Of a stretch of DNA of 64,000 bases, positions 1 to 8,368 are shown piece by piece. The position numbers were made by a program, and so were the translations under genes. The first letter of the stretch is position 1; the number at the start of each line of letters is the position of its first letter. The stretch comes from Clostridiales bacterium (lineage in GTDB: Bacteria > Bacillota > Clostridia > Lachnospirales > Bianqueaceae). The stretch spans positions 1 to 64,000 of the forward strand of contig JAILDJ010000271.1 of the NCBI GenBank assembly GCA_024689505.1. Direction: 5' to 3'. The notes beneath the pieces were generated by a model. The model saw only the letters and a list, made by a program, of their open reading frames with translations, ran no database searches and had not been told where the DNA came from.

Positions 1-1
1 C

Positions 2-721
2 GTCAGAAAAGTGCTGTTCAGCGGGGAAGTGATGCCTGAAAAGCATTTGCGGCAGTGGATGGAAAAACTTCCGGAAGCGGAGTTCGTCAACCTGTACGGC
101 CCGACAGAGATCACCTGCAACTGCACGTATCATCGTATCGATCGTACCCGGGAATATCAGGGGACGATTCCTATCGGACGGGCTTTCCCGAATGAGGAAG
201 TGTTCCTCCTGGAGGGCAGCAAAAAGGTAGAAGAGCCGGGACAGACCGGAGAGATCTGTGTCAGCGGCACGGCTTTGGCGCTGGGATACTATAATGCTCC
301 GGAGCAGACGAAAAAGGCTTTCGTGCAGAATCCGCTGCAGGATCGCTATCCGGAGATCATATACCGTACAGGAGACCTGGCCTGCTATAATGAAGACGGG
401 GAACTGGTCTTCAAAGGACGGAAGGATTTTCAGATCAAATATCAGGGCCATCGAATCGAATTGGAAGAGATCGAACGGGCTATGATGCAGTTGGAAGAAG
501 TGCGCAGAGCGGTTTGTGTTTTTGATGAACAAAAGGGCCGGCTGTTTGGATTCTATACGGGTGACATAGAAGGAAGCATACTTGTCGAAGCGCTCGGCAG
601 GACCCTGGCGGTCTGGCAGATCCCGAAACTGAAACAAGTCGAGGATATGCCGTTGACGAAAAACGGTAAAGTCGACCGCAAACTGCTGCTTGCGAGCGTT
701 CAACGGAGGCCACGCAAATGA
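2..721 (+). CDS. DltA-like amino-acid adenylation enzyme (C-terminal part)
   Basis: The reading frame is open at the left edge, so only the last 239 codons are visible (DltA is about 500 residues). Adenylation core motifs are present in order: NLYGPTE (A5), YRTGD (A7), a GRKDFQIKYQGHRIE hinge (A8) and NGKVDRK with the catalytic lysine (A10). Family members activate an amino acid with ATP and load it on a carrier protein; DltA uses D-alanine. The substrate-selecting pocket, including the residue that anchors the alpha-amine, lies mostly upstream of the window, so the substrate cannot be read here. The stop overlaps the next ATG by four bases, indicating tight coupling with the decarboxylase. 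A stand-alone NRPS-type A domain is the alternative, but the MBOAT/SGNH neighbours favour a Dlt-like role. Confidence 0.85.
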   Translation, partial: VRKVLFSGEVMPEKHLRQWMEKLPEAEFVNLYGPTEITCNCTYHRIDRTREYQGTIPIGRAFPNEEVFLLEGSKKVEEPGQTGEICVSGTALALGYYNAPEQTKKAFVQNPLQDRYPEIIYRTGDLACYNEDGELVFKGRKDFQIKYQGHRIELEEIERAMMQLEEVRRAVCVFDEQKGRLFGFYTGDIEGSILVEALGRTLAVWQIPKLKQVEDMPLTKNGKVDRKLLLASVQRRPRK

Positions 722-1857
722 TCGATCGAGTGCAACGATATGGTACGCCGTTATATTACTTCGACGGAGAGATCCTACGGGACCGCATCTGCTTTTTACG
801 AAAGCATATACCGGAGGCGACAGACCTTTGCTATGCGGTCAAGGCCAATCCGTTTCTGATCAAGGAAGCAGCGCCTTATGTGGACCGTCTGGAGGTCTGT
901 TCTCCCGGAGAGGCCAGGATCTGTTTTGATCAACAGGTGCCGGAGGAGAAGATGGTCATTTCCGGAGTCTATAAGGATCCGGATTTCATGCAGGAACTGG
1001 TGCAGCAGCACCCTTTGATCGGCTGGTATACAGTCGAGTCTATGTCACAGTATCAGTTACTGACACAACTTGCCAGGACCTATGGGCGGAAACTCAAATT
1101 GCTGCCCCGTTTGTCCTCCGGAATGCAGTTTGGGATGGACGAGAAGGAGATCACCGGGATCCTGGAAGCGCCGGACCCGGAGGTCGAAATCTGTGGGCTG
1201 CAATTCTTTTCGGGGACGCAGAAAACATCCTTGAAGAAAATGCGGCGTGAGATGGAGAAGAGCAGCCGGCTGGTGCGTGCGTTTGGCCTTCAGGAACTCG
1301 AATTCGGCACAGGCTTTCCTGTCTTTTACTTCGCGGACGAGACCTTCGATGAAGAAGCATATCTGCAAGGTTTTCGAGCATTGCTGGAGGAGTATGCGGA
1401 AGGTCTTACCGTGACACTGGAGCTGGGGAGAAGCATCACGGCTTCCTGCGGTACGTATTATACGACCGTCGTAGATACCAAGCAGATCGGTTCGGAAAAG
1501 TTTGCCATCGTGGATGGCGGCATCCATCAGATCGCCTATTATGGGCAATTCATGGCAATGAAACTGCCATGTATGCGGCTTTTGCCGGAGCGGAAGGCCG
1601 ATGCGGAGCCATGGAATATCTGTGGCAGCCTTTGCACCGTTAATGATATTTTGGTCAAGGAGTGGCCTACGGCACCACTGTCACAGGGGGACGTACTGGC
1701 ATTTGAAAAGGCTGGTGCGTATTGTGTGACAGAAGGGATCGCGCTGTTTTTGAGCCGGGATCTGCCGGCGGTCGTTTTGAAAAGCGCACAGGATGGAAAA
1801 GAACACCTGCTGCGTGCACATGTTGAAACAAATACTTTGAATGAAGGGGAGTACTGA
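718..1857 (+). CDS. PLP-dependent fold-III decarboxylase (LysA/ODC family) in a Dlt-like operon
   Basis: A 379-residue protein of the alanine-racemase-fold decarboxylases (diaminopimelate/ornithine group). The PLP lysine is K42 in YAVKANP. The late active-site segment reads CGSLCTVND (C302-D310), matching the G-x-x-C-x-x-x-D signature in which Cys and Asp contact substrate. Around residue 160 the segment is GLQFFSGTQ where LysA has an H-x-G-S-Q type motif, so the substrate is probably not plain meso-diaminopimelate. It starts inside the stop of the adenylation gene (ATGA overlap) and is followed three bases later by the carrier protein. That position suggests a carrier-bound or adenylation-coupled amino acid as substrate (inference). 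Known analogues are BtrK and VinO, which decarboxylate carrier-tethered Glu or 3-methylaspartate. A free-amino-acid decarboxylase remains possible. Confidence 0.85.
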   Translation: MIDRVQRYGTPLYYFDGEILRDRICFLRKHIPEATDLCYAVKANPFLIKEAAPYVDRLEVCSPGEARICFDQQVPEEKMVISGVYKDPDFMQELVQQHPLIGWYTVESMSQYQLLTQLARTYGRKLKLLPRLSSGMQFGMDEKEITGILEAPDPEVEICGLQFFSGTQKTSLKKMRREMEKSSRLVRAFGLQELEFGTGFPVFYFADETFDEEAYLQGFRALLEEYAEGLTVTLELGRSITASCGTYYTTVVDTKQIGSEKFAIVDGGIHQIAYYGQFMAMKLPCMRLLPERKADAEPWNICGSLCTVNDILVKEWPTAPLSQGDVLAFEKAGAYCVTEGIALFLSRDLPAVVLKSAQDGKEHLLRAHVETNTLNEGEY

Positions 1858-1860
1858 GCT

Positions 1861-2091
1861 ATGGAAACATTATTGGATATTTTGCAGGAGATCGCGCCGA
1901 CCGTGGATTTTGAAAACTGCACCACGCTGATCGACGATCACAAATTGGATTCTTTGGCGATCCTGTCTTTGATCGCGGAATTAGAGGATGAATTTGATAT
2001 CACGATCCCTACGGTGGAGATCGTGCCGGCGAATTTCAATTCTGCTGAGGCGATGTGGGCCATGATCGAGCGCCTGCAGGCGGAGGATTAA
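1861..2091 (+). CDS. DltC-like acyl/aminoacyl carrier protein
   Basis: A 76-residue acidic carrier protein. The phosphopantetheine attachment serine is S31 in the KLDSLAIL segment. The second half (AELEDEFDITIP, then a FNSAEAMW stretch) resembles DltC, where the matching segment carries a similar N-T-A motif. It would hold the activated amino acid as a thioester while the decarboxylase acts (inference) and until transfer by the MBOAT protein encoded next. The MBOAT start codon directly follows the stop codon. A phosphopantetheinyl transferase must act on it; none is in the window. Confidence 0.88.
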   Translation: METLLDILQEIAPTVDFENCTTLIDDHKLDSLAILSLIAELEDEFDITIPTVEIVPANFNSAEAMWAMIERLQAED

Positions 2092-3672
2092 GTGAAATCA
2101 TACCTCTCGTTTTCGTATCTTCTCGTCCTGCTGCCGTTGGCGCTGTTATGCTATCAGATCATGCCCCAGCGCATCCGCCGATACGTGCTGCTTTTGATGA
2201 ACCTGTGTTTCATCTTTTATTTCAGCCGTAAAGGCAGTGTGTTTATCGTACTGTCTACGCTCAGTATCTATGGCGCAGGCCTTTGGATCGAAAAGCTTTC
2301 GCAACAGCAGAAGGAAGCCGCTGCAGGACTGGAACGAAGTGCACGCAAAACATTGAAACTGCGGTATGCAAAGAAGCAGCGCGGGGTCCTTGCCCTGGCG
2401 GTCGTATTCAATATCGGGATCCTTTTGGTACTCAAATACGCAGGCTTCTTCATGACCAACGTATATGCGGTGCTAGGCAAAAGTGATGGGACCATTCCCA
2501 GATTTATGCTGCCCATCGGATTGTCATTCTATACGATGTCCGCAGTCTCTTACGTCACAGATGTGTATCGCGGGCAGATCGAGGCGGATCATGATCTGGT
2601 GCGTCTCGCGCTGTTCTTGAGCTTCTTTCCAACGATCATGGAAGGTCCGATCTGTCGGTATTCTGACACGGCTGTCTCGATCAATGAAGCACGCCGGATC
2701 CGATATGAGGATCTGACCTGCGGTGCCCAGCGCATTGTCTGGGGACTGGCGAAGAAATTGATCGTTGCTGATCGTTTGAACAACCTCATCAAGACGGTGT
2801 TCCTGCATTACATTCGATATGATGGAACGGTCATGGCACTGGCGGCTGTACTATATACGATCCAACTGTATATGGAGTTTTCCGGAACGATCGACGCGGT
2901 CATTGGGACCGGGGAGATCTTTGGAGTGCGGATCCCGGAGAATTTCCGTCAACCGTTTTTTTCGGTTTCCATCTCTGATTTCTGGGCACGTTGGCATATC
3001 ACGTTGGGCACATGGTTCCGTGATTATATTTATTATCCGGTCTCGATGTCTGGGCCACTGAAAAAACTGACCATGAAGTCACGCAAGAAGCTGGGTAATT
3101 ACTATGGCCCTATGCTTTCTGGGTTGATCGCACTGTTCGCCGTGTGGCTGGCCAATGGACTGTGGCATGGCAGCGCCTGGAGTTTCATTTTCTTCGGCAT
3201 GTATCACTTTACACTGCTGATGATCGGAAGGATCTGTGAGCCGGGAATCGTTCGCCTGCTGCAGTGGCTGCACATCGATAGGGAGAGTAAGGCGTACCGT
3301 GCGTTCCGCATCGTGCGAACAGCGCTGTTGGTCATGATCGGTGAGCTTTTCTTCCGTGCGCATGGCCTGAGGGCAGGCCTTGCCATGTTTGGTCGTTTAT
3401 GTACCGGCTTCCAGGTGCGCACACTTTTTGATGGTACATTGCTCACTCTAGGCATGGACGCCAAAGATTATGTGATCATCGGGCTGTTCTTGCTCCTGGT
3501 CCTGTGGGTCAGCATGCAGCATGAAAAAGGTGTGTCTCTGCGGGATCAGATCGCAGCTCGTCCGGTTGCACTGCGTTGGTCGCTGTATTATGTTCTGTTA
3601 TTGGCTGTTGTCATTTTTGGCGCTTACGGCCCGGGCTATGTCGGGATCGATCCGATCTACGCCGGGTTTTAG
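2092..3672 (+). CDS. MBOAT-family membrane acyltransferase, DltB/AlgI-like
   Basis: A 526-residue polytopic membrane protein with a GTG start immediately after the carrier stop, backed by a GGAGG Shine-Dalgarno at 2081-2085. The conserved MBOAT core is clear: NGLWHG with the presumed catalytic histidine H359, preceded by a WARWHITLGTWFRDYI-type segment around residues 300-316. DltB and AlgI pass an acyl group from a cytoplasmic carrier across the membrane to an extracellular acceptor. With the carrier and SGNH neighbours, this protein likely moves the amino-acyl unit made by the upstream genes to a surface polymer such as teichoic or lipoteichoic acid. It could instead be an O-acetyltransferase of the AlgI type, but the adenylation/carrier pair argues for aminoacyl transfer. 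Confidence 0.9.
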   Translation: MKSYLSFSYLLVLLPLALLCYQIMPQRIRRYVLLLMNLCFIFYFSRKGSVFIVLSTLSIYGAGLWIEKLSQQQKEAAAGLERSARKTLKLRYAKKQRGVLALAVVFNIGILLVLKYAGFFMTNVYAVLGKSDGTIPRFMLPIGLSFYTMSAVSYVTDVYRGQIEADHDLVRLALFLSFFPTIMEGPICRYSDTAVSINEARRIRYEDLTCGAQRIVWGLAKKLIVADRLNNLIKTVFLHYIRYDGTVMALAAVLYTIQLYMEFSGTIDAVIGTGEIFGVRIPENFRQPFFSVSISDFWARWHITLGTWFRDYIYYPVSMSGPLKKLTMKSRKKLGNYYGPMLSGLIALFAVWLANGLWHGSAWSFIFFGMYHFTLLMIGRICEPGIVRLLQWLHIDRESKAYRAFRIVRTALLVMIGELFFRAHGLRAGLAMFGRLCTGFQVRTLFDGTLLTLGMDAKDYVIIGLFLLLVLWVSMQHEKGVSLRDQIAARPVALRWSLYYVLLLAVVIFGAYGPGYVGIDPIYAGF

Positions 3673-3681
3673 GAGGCTGCT

Positions 3682-4644
3682 ATGAATATGACGATCAAGC
3701 ATATGGTAAGAGCCAGTCTCTTTATCCTGATATTTGTCTTGCTGATGGTAGGCCTGTCGTTCGTATTCCGGCCAAAGAACAACAGCCGTGACGAGGGCAT
3801 GGATTTTGCAGAAGCCAATGGAATCCTGGGTGAACCGGAGAATACCATCGATGTTCTATATATCGGCGATAGCGAAGTCTACAATGGGATCTCGCCTTTG
3901 GAGATCTGGAACAACAGAGGTATTACCGGCTATGACTGTGCGACCGGTGCACAGCAGATCCTGAGCAGCTGGAATTTCGTGGAGCAAGCCTTTGAAACCC
4001 AAAAGCCCCGGGTCGTGGTCATAGAAACGACGGTCTTGTTCCGCAAGTTCGGGGCAGAGAAGTGGTTCGAAGAGCAATTACGCTATCATTTTCCAATGTT
4101 CCGTTTTCATGACCGTTGGAAATATCTGAAGGCAAACGATCTCAAGTTTTCTTATCAGACCACCTGGAGCGATCCTTTGAAAGGATTTCGTTTATTCAAG
4201 AAAGTTTCAGGATTTGAACCGGATGAAGAGTATCGCAAGCCAACGGAAAAAAAGGTTAAAATGAACCGCTTCTCCAGATTGTATCTGCAGAAGATGCAAG
4301 CGTTGTGTGATACACATGGTGCGCAGCTCGTCCTGCTCTCACTGCCAACGACCAAAAACTGGAATTTCGGCCGACATAACAGTATCCAACATTATGCTGA
4401 GGAGCATGGACTGGTCTACCTGGATATGAACCTGCTGCCTGAATCTGAATTCAGCATTGACTGGATGAAAGATACCAAGGACAAGGGAGATCACCTGAAT
4501 TACACAGGAGCCGTCAAGGCCAGTGGATACTTGGCGACCTATCTGGCAGAATCATTTGGCCTGGAGGACCATCGCTCCGATCCCAGGTATGAGCATTGGG
4601 ATGCGTATTGGAAAACCTATCTGACTTTAGTCGATGAGAATTAA
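3682..4644 (+). CDS. SGNH-hydrolase-like, membrane-anchored DltD/AlgJ-type protein
   Basis: A 320-residue protein with one N-terminal signal anchor (about residues 8-29), so the bulk lies outside the membrane. The SGNH nucleophile block is GDSEVYNG, with S64 as the likely nucleophile. A late DKGDHLNYTG segment supplies H271 with D267 or D270 as the remaining catalytic residues. DltD and AlgJ proteins with this fold work with MBOAT partners in the last transfer step to the polymer. Shine-Dalgarno GGAGG precedes the ATG. It is the last gene of the operon; a strong hairpin terminator follows 12 bases after the stop. Overall similarity to classical DltD looks low by eye, which fits a non-alanine substrate. 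Confidence 0.8.
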   Translation: MNMTIKHMVRASLFILIFVLLMVGLSFVFRPKNNSRDEGMDFAEANGILGEPENTIDVLYIGDSEVYNGISPLEIWNNRGITGYDCATGAQQILSSWNFVEQAFETQKPRVVVIETTVLFRKFGAEKWFEEQLRYHFPMFRFHDRWKYLKANDLKFSYQTTWSDPLKGFRLFKKVSGFEPDEEYRKPTEKKVKMNRFSRLYLQKMQALCDTHGAQLVLLSLPTTKNWNFGRHNSIQHYAEEHGLVYLDMNLLPESEFSIDWMKDTKDKGDHLNYTGAVKASGYLATYLAESFGLEDHRSDPRYEHWDAYWKTYLTLVDEN

Positions 4645-4656
4645 TACAATAAAAGA

Positions 4657-4698
4657 GACCCTCGATCGCCTGTGATGGCTTTCGAGGGTCGTTGTTTT
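4657..4698. terminator. Bidirectional rho-independent terminator
   Basis: Inverted repeat GACCCTCGA (4657-4665) and TCGAGGGTC (4682-4690), followed on the plus strand by a T-rich run and on the minus strand by TCTTTTATT. It separates the convergent Dlt-like operon and asnA and can serve both. Confidence 0.85.
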
Positions 4699-4710
4699 TG
4701 AATCGTTCGA

Positions 4711-5721
4711 TCATAACAATTCGATGCCGAGCACTTCGCAAGCGGCACGATGTTCTTCCGGCCAAAGGGAAGACTGGACCTCGCCGATATGAGCTTTATT
4801 CAGGAAAAGCATGCAAAGACGGGATTGTCCGATGCCACCACCGATGGTGTAGGGCAGTTTTTTATGCAGCACAGCATCCTGGAAAGGCAGCTCTTTGCGT
4901 TCCGGTACACCGGCCAGCTTCAACTGTTTTTCCAAAGATTCCTCATCCACACGGATGCCCATGGAAGAGATCTCAAAGGGGATGTCCAACAACGGATAAT
5001 AAACGATGATATCACCATTCAGGTTCCAGTCATCATAATCCGGAGCGCGTCCGTCATGCGGTTTGCCGGAGCGAAGCGCTCCACCGATCTGCATGATGAA
5101 GACAGCGCCATATTCTTTGGAGATCTCCTTTTCGCGTTCCTTCGGTGTCAGATCCGGATAACGATCCTCCAACTCCTGTGCGGTGATAAAATGGATGGAA
5201 TCTGGAAGATAGGCATCCAGAAAACCGTAATACCCACAGATGAATCGTTCGGTATCCTTGAGAACATCGAATATGTCCCGGACCACTTTTTTGAGCGTCG
5301 TCAGATTACGGGTCTCTTTGGAAATGATCTTTTCCCAATCCCACTGGTCGACATATAAGGAATGCAGGTTATCCGTTTCTTCATCACGGCGGATCGCGTT
5401 CATATCGGTGTACAGACCTTCGCCTGGGGCGAAACGATAACGCCAGAGCGCTTCGCGCTTCCATTTGGCCAGCGAGTGGACGACTTCAGCTTCGACACCG
5501 GTCTCCAGTACATCAAAATGCACCGGGCGTTCGACACCGTTCAGATTATCATTCAGACCGGTCTTAGGATCCACGAATAGTGGAGCAGTAACACGGTACA
5601 AATGAAGCTTTTCAGCCAGAGCGATCTGGAAATGATCCTTGATCTGCTTGATAGCATACTGCGTCTGACGGATATCGAGTTCGGAACGATAGGGGGCGAT
5701 AGGGGAAATCAATGTAGACAT
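4711..5721 (-). CDS. asnA: Aspartate--ammonia ligase (asparagine synthetase A)
   Basis: A 336-residue protein of the class II aminoacyl-tRNA-synthetase-like AsnA family. It makes asparagine from aspartate, ammonia and ATP, giving AMP and PPi. Recognisable segments are [17 protein letters not shown] near residue 55, [13 protein letters not shown] near 105, [12 protein letters not shown] near 120, and the late [15 protein letters not shown] motif with its motif-3 arginine. Length matches the family (about 330). AAGGAG lies five bases before the ATG. It follows the AraC-family gene by 15 bases in the same direction, so the two probably share a transcript from the promoter near 6630-6656. Confidence 0.97.
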   Translation of the reverse strand: MSTLISPIAPYRSELDIRQTQYAIKQIKDHFQIALAEKLHLYRVTAPLFVDPKTGLNDNLNGVERPVHFDVLETGVEAEVVHSLAKWKREALWRYRFAPGEGLYTDMNAIRRDEETDNLHSLYVDQWDWEKIISKETRNLTTLKKVVRDIFDVLKDTERFICGYYGFLDAYLPDSIHFITAQELEDRYPDLTPKEREKEISKEYGAVFIMQIGGALRSGKPHDGRAPDYDDWNLNGDIIVYYPLLDIPFEISSMGIRVDEESLEKQLKLAGVPERKELPFQDAVLHKKLPYTIGGGIGQSRLCMLFLNKAHIGEVQSSLWPEEHRAACEVLGIELL

Positions 5722-5736
5722 AAAAACTCCTTGAGA

Positions 5737-6585
5737 TCACGACTCGGTCTGGCTGCGCTTATAGGCAGACGGTGAAATACCGAAACGTTTTTTGAATAAT
5801 TTACTGAAATAATAGGGATCATCATAGCCGACTTTCTTCGCCGCATCCTGAATGGAAAAATGACCTTCCTTCAGGATCTCGCGCGCTTTCTCCATACGCA
5901 GATTGATCAGGTAATTGATGGGAGTGTCGCCGGTGATTTCTTTGTAGATCTTCGTGATATAGGTCGTGCTCAGATATGAAGAGCGTGCGATCTCTTCCAC
6001 GGAGATCTTTTTCATATAGTTTTCCTGGAAATAGGATGTGATCGTCTGTGCGATGGTTTGTTTATCATAGGTCTTCAGCTGGAAATACTCTTGGATCGAC
6101 GAAGAAGTCTGCGGAGCGAGTTCCTTCAGCATAAGGACAAGAAACTGCAGAGAGAGCACCTTGGACATCAAAGACCAGCCGGGTTCCTTCTTTTCCTGTG
6201 TCAGAATGATCTCGTGGTAACAGTGGTACAATTCTTGCTGATACTTATGCAGTTGAACGACAGCAGAATCATAAGGAATATAATTCTTTGGATACCCCTT
6301 GATATACAGATCATCGATACCCAGATAAAAAACCGTAGAATGCAGATCAGTGTCCGGATCATTGAGCAATTGACAGTGCTCGACGTTCGGATTGATGATC
6401 AGGACCTCGTCTTTGTGGACTACGACGGTAGAATTGCCCAACTGAAAACGTACGTGGCCAGAAAGCACGTAATGAAAAGAAACGAAATCGTGTGTGTGCG
6501 GGGTGCTTGGATGCAGCTTTTTTACGCGAAAACAAAAAGCGACTTTGGGATTGAACTCTTCTGCATTGATCGAGATATTGCTCAT
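5737..6585 (-). CDS. AraC-family transcriptional regulator with N-terminal cupin
   Basis: A 282-residue regulator. The first 130 residues form a cupin-like effector domain (HTHDFVSFHYVLSG, then a SxVVVHKDEVLIINP strand). The last 100 residues hold two helix-turn-helix motifs (VEEIARSSYLSTTYITKIYK and IQDAAKKVGYDDPYYFSKLF), ending in the usual FKKRFGISPSAYK. It lies directly upstream of asnA and divergent from ispF. AraC proteins of this layout usually sense a small ligand, commonly a sugar, and activate adjacent genes. Control of asnA is the simplest inference, yet AraC control of asparagine synthesis would be unusual. AGAAGG precedes the ATG. Confidence 0.92.
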   Translation of the reverse strand: MSNISINAEEFNPKVAFCFRVKKLHPSTPHTHDFVSFHYVLSGHVRFQLGNSTVVVHKDEVLIINPNVEHCQLLNDPDTDLHSTVFYLGIDDLYIKGYPKNYIPYDSAVVQLHKYQQELYHCYHEIILTQEKKEPGWSLMSKVLSLQFLVLMLKELAPQTSSSIQEYFQLKTYDKQTIAQTITSYFQENYMKKISVEEIARSSYLSTTYITKIYKEITGDTPINYLINLRMEKAREILKEGHFSIQDAAKKVGYDDPYYFSKLFKKRFGISPSAYKRSQTES

Positions 6586-6627
6586 GGATACCTTCTTTCT
6601 CCCGGAACAACTTGGCGTACAAGAAGC

Positions 6628-6656
6628 ATTATATCATCTAAATCTTAAATTGCAAA
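6628..6656 (-). promoter_or_regulatory. Promoter of the araC-type gene and asnA
   Basis: On the minus strand, TTTGCA (6651-6656), a 17 bp spacer and TATAAT (6628-6633), about 45 bp before the regulator start. The -35 is weak. It lies back to back with the ispF promoter. Confidence 0.65.
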
Positions 6657-6662
6657 ATATTT

Positions 6663-6691
6663 TTGTAATAAGTGTGAAGGTGTAGTATAAT
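6663..6691 (+). promoter_or_regulatory. Promoter of the ispF-mrp operon
   Basis: TTGTAA (6663-6668), 17 bp spacer, TATAAT (6686-6691). The start codon of ispF is 41 bp downstream. Only a few bases separate it from the divergent regulator promoter, so a regulator bound between them could affect both. Confidence 0.75.
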
Positions 6692-6732
6692 ACGATGTAA
6701 GGTTTTAGCTCTCAAGAAAGAAGGTAGATGCT

Positions 6733-7209
6733 ATGCGGATCGGAATCGGATATGATGTTCATCGGTTGACGGAAGACAGGGACCTGATCCTTGGAGGTGT
6801 AAAGATCCCCTTTGAAAAAGGACTTCTGGGGCATTCTGATGCGGATGTCCTGATCCATGCGATCATGGACGCGATCTTGGGAGCATTAGGCGCCGGCGAT
6901 ATCGGGAAGCATTTCCCGGATACAGATCCACAGTATAAAGGCATCTCAAGCGTTCGCTTACTGGACCATGTTGTGGGTCTGATGCAGGAGCAAGGATTTG
7001 AGATCGGCAATCTGGACGCGATCGTGATCGCCCAGAAGCCTAAGATCGGCCCGTATTTTCCGGAGATGAAAGAGCATATAGCGCAGGCGCTCGGCTGTTC
7101 TCCTGCCCATATCAATTTAAAGGCAACGACAGAAGAGGGGCTGGGTTTCACAGGCCGACAGGAAGGCATGGCCGCGCAGGCGGTCTGTCTCCTCACAGAA
7201 AGGGTATAA
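6733..7209 (+). CDS. ispF: 2-C-methyl-D-erythritol 2,4-cyclodiphosphate synthase
   Basis: A 158-residue enzyme of the MEP isoprenoid pathway, converting CDP-methylerythritol phosphate to the cyclic diphosphate with release of CMP. Metal ligands are D8 and H10 in GIGYDVHRL and the histidine of the LIHAIMDA segment; GLLGHSDAD and the terminal [15 protein letters not shown] motif are intact. Length is typical. It is the first gene after the promoter, and mrpE starts three bases after its stop, so an isoprenoid gene leads the antiporter operon. Two other MEP-pathway genes, dxr and ispG, are also in this window. Confidence 0.98.
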   Translation: MRIGIGYDVHRLTEDRDLILGGVKIPFEKGLLGHSDADVLIHAIMDAILGALGAGDIGKHFPDTDPQYKGISSVRLLDHVVGLMQEQGFEIGNLDAIVIAQKPKIGPYFPEMKEHIAQALGCSPAHINLKATTEEGLGFTGRQEGMAAQAVCLLTERV

Positions 7210-7212
7210 ACG

Positions 7213-7665
7213 ATGCCGCTTTTGATTTTATTGTTATGGGTCGTTCTGAACGGTAAGATCACTTTGGAGATCCTATTGTTTGGAGTTGCCATCACGGTAT
7301 TGATCACGATCTTCGCCTATCGTGTGATCGGATATTCGGTGATGCATGATCTGCGTGTGATCCGCAACCTTCCGATCCTTCTGTTATATATCTTGAATCT
7401 GATCTATGAGATCCTGAAAGCGGCGTTCAAGGTCACGAGCATGGTGTATCAAGCAGATGAGCCAGATCCGGTCATTGTGGAGTTCCATTCCGGATTCAAA
7501 AACCGCCTGCAGAACGTTCTGTTGGCCAATTCCATCACTTTGACACCGGGCACCATCACCGTTTTCCTGGAGGAGGATCATTTTGTTGTTCATGCAGTGC
7601 GTCGTGAATATGCAGAGGGCATTGAGTCATCTTCTTTCATAAAGCTGCTGCGTAAAATGAAGTAA
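7213..7665 (+). CDS. mrpE: Na+/H+ antiporter subunit MnhE/MrpE
   Basis: A 150-residue protein with two N-terminal hydrophobic segments and a soluble C-terminal half. The hallmark SITLTPGTITVFLEED stretch near residue 103 identifies MrpE/MnhE. MrpE is an accessory membrane subunit of the multi-subunit cation/proton antiporter and of related hydrogenase (Mbh) membrane arms. First of ten co-oriented mrp-type genes. Confidence 0.93.
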   Translation: MPLLILLLWVVLNGKITLEILLFGVAITVLITIFAYRVIGYSVMHDLRVIRNLPILLLYILNLIYEILKAAFKVTSMVYQADEPDPVIVEFHSGFKNRLQNVLLANSITLTPGTITVFLEEDHFVVHAVRREYAEGIESSSFIKLLRKMK

Positions 7666-7675
7666 GGAAAGACAT

Positions 7676-8032
7676 ATGGATATACAGACAGCGTATCAGT
7701 ACTTGTACGGAGGAGCTTTGATCTGGCTTGCCATATTGGGCGGTATGATGCTGATCCGGTCGATCATCGGTCCCAGGATCACAGACCGTATCCTTGCGAT
7801 CAATATGATCGGGACAATGGTCATCTGCAGCATAGCGATCCTGTCACGGCGGTTAGGGGAAAGCTATTTGGTGGATGTAGCGTTGATCTATGCTATGGTC
7901 AGTTTCATTTCTGTTCTGATCCTGGCGATGATCTATATCCCAGTCATGAAGAAGCGCGGCCGGTTTGAAAAGGAAGTCCGGGAAGAAGTGCAGGCGGAAA
8001 GAGAATTGTTGCAGGAGGAGGAATCAAAATGA
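7676..8032 (+). CDS. mrpF: Na+/H+ antiporter subunit MnhF/MrpF
   Basis: A 118-residue protein with three predicted transmembrane helices. It carries the MrpF signature RSIIGPRITDRILAINMIGT, followed by the ESYLVDVALIYAMVSF segment. The charged tail (about residues 90-118) is cytoplasmic in type. Its stop overlaps the mrpG start by four bases. MrpF is a small structural subunit of the complex. Confidence 0.93.
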   Translation: MDIQTAYQYLYGGALIWLAILGGMMLIRSIIGPRITDRILAINMIGTMVICSIAILSRRLGESYLVDVALIYAMVSFISVLILAMIYIPVMKKRGRFEKEVREEVQAERELLQEEESK

Positions 8033-8367
8033 GCGGTGAATGGATCCGTTTTGCAGTGACGGCAGCGTTACTGTTCGTTGCGATGGTCTCTTTTTCTGCG
8101 GCTGTGATCGGTGCCTATCGGTTTGGGTTTGTTTTGAATCGGATCCATGCCGCCGGTATTGGAGATACAGCGGGCGTATTCTTTGTGATCTTATCACTTC
8201 TGATTTCTGCGGGTTCGGGTCTGGACACGGTGAAACTGATATTGATCGTATTGTTTTTGTGGTTTACATCTCCAGCTTCCTCACACTTCGTGAGTCAGGT
8301 GGAGTATTATACGAATCCACATCTGTTCCGGTATGTGGATCGTCAGATGAAAGAACCGGAGGATTGA
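8029..8367 (+). CDS. mrpG: Na+/H+ antiporter subunit MnhG/MrpG
   Basis: A 112-residue, three-helix membrane protein. The FVLNRIHAAGIGDTAGVFFV segment matches the MrpG R-x-H-A-A/T-x-x-G-D/T signature, and the LFLWFTSPASSHF segment closes the family core. It overlaps mrpF by four bases and precedes the MbhD-like gene by one base. Confidence 0.92.
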   Translation: MSGEWIRFAVTAALLFVAMVSFSAAVIGAYRFGFVLNRIHAAGIGDTAGVFFVILSLLISAGSGLDTVKLILIVLFLWFTSPASSHFVSQVEYYTNPHLFRYVDRQMKEPED

Positions 8368-8368
8368 T

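Noticed and set aside
1-4644. Plain canonical dltABCD operon
   Set aside because: A full PLP decarboxylase gene lies between the dltA-like and dltC-like genes, and the carrier gene precedes the MBOAT gene; canonical operons run A-B-C-D without a decarboxylase.
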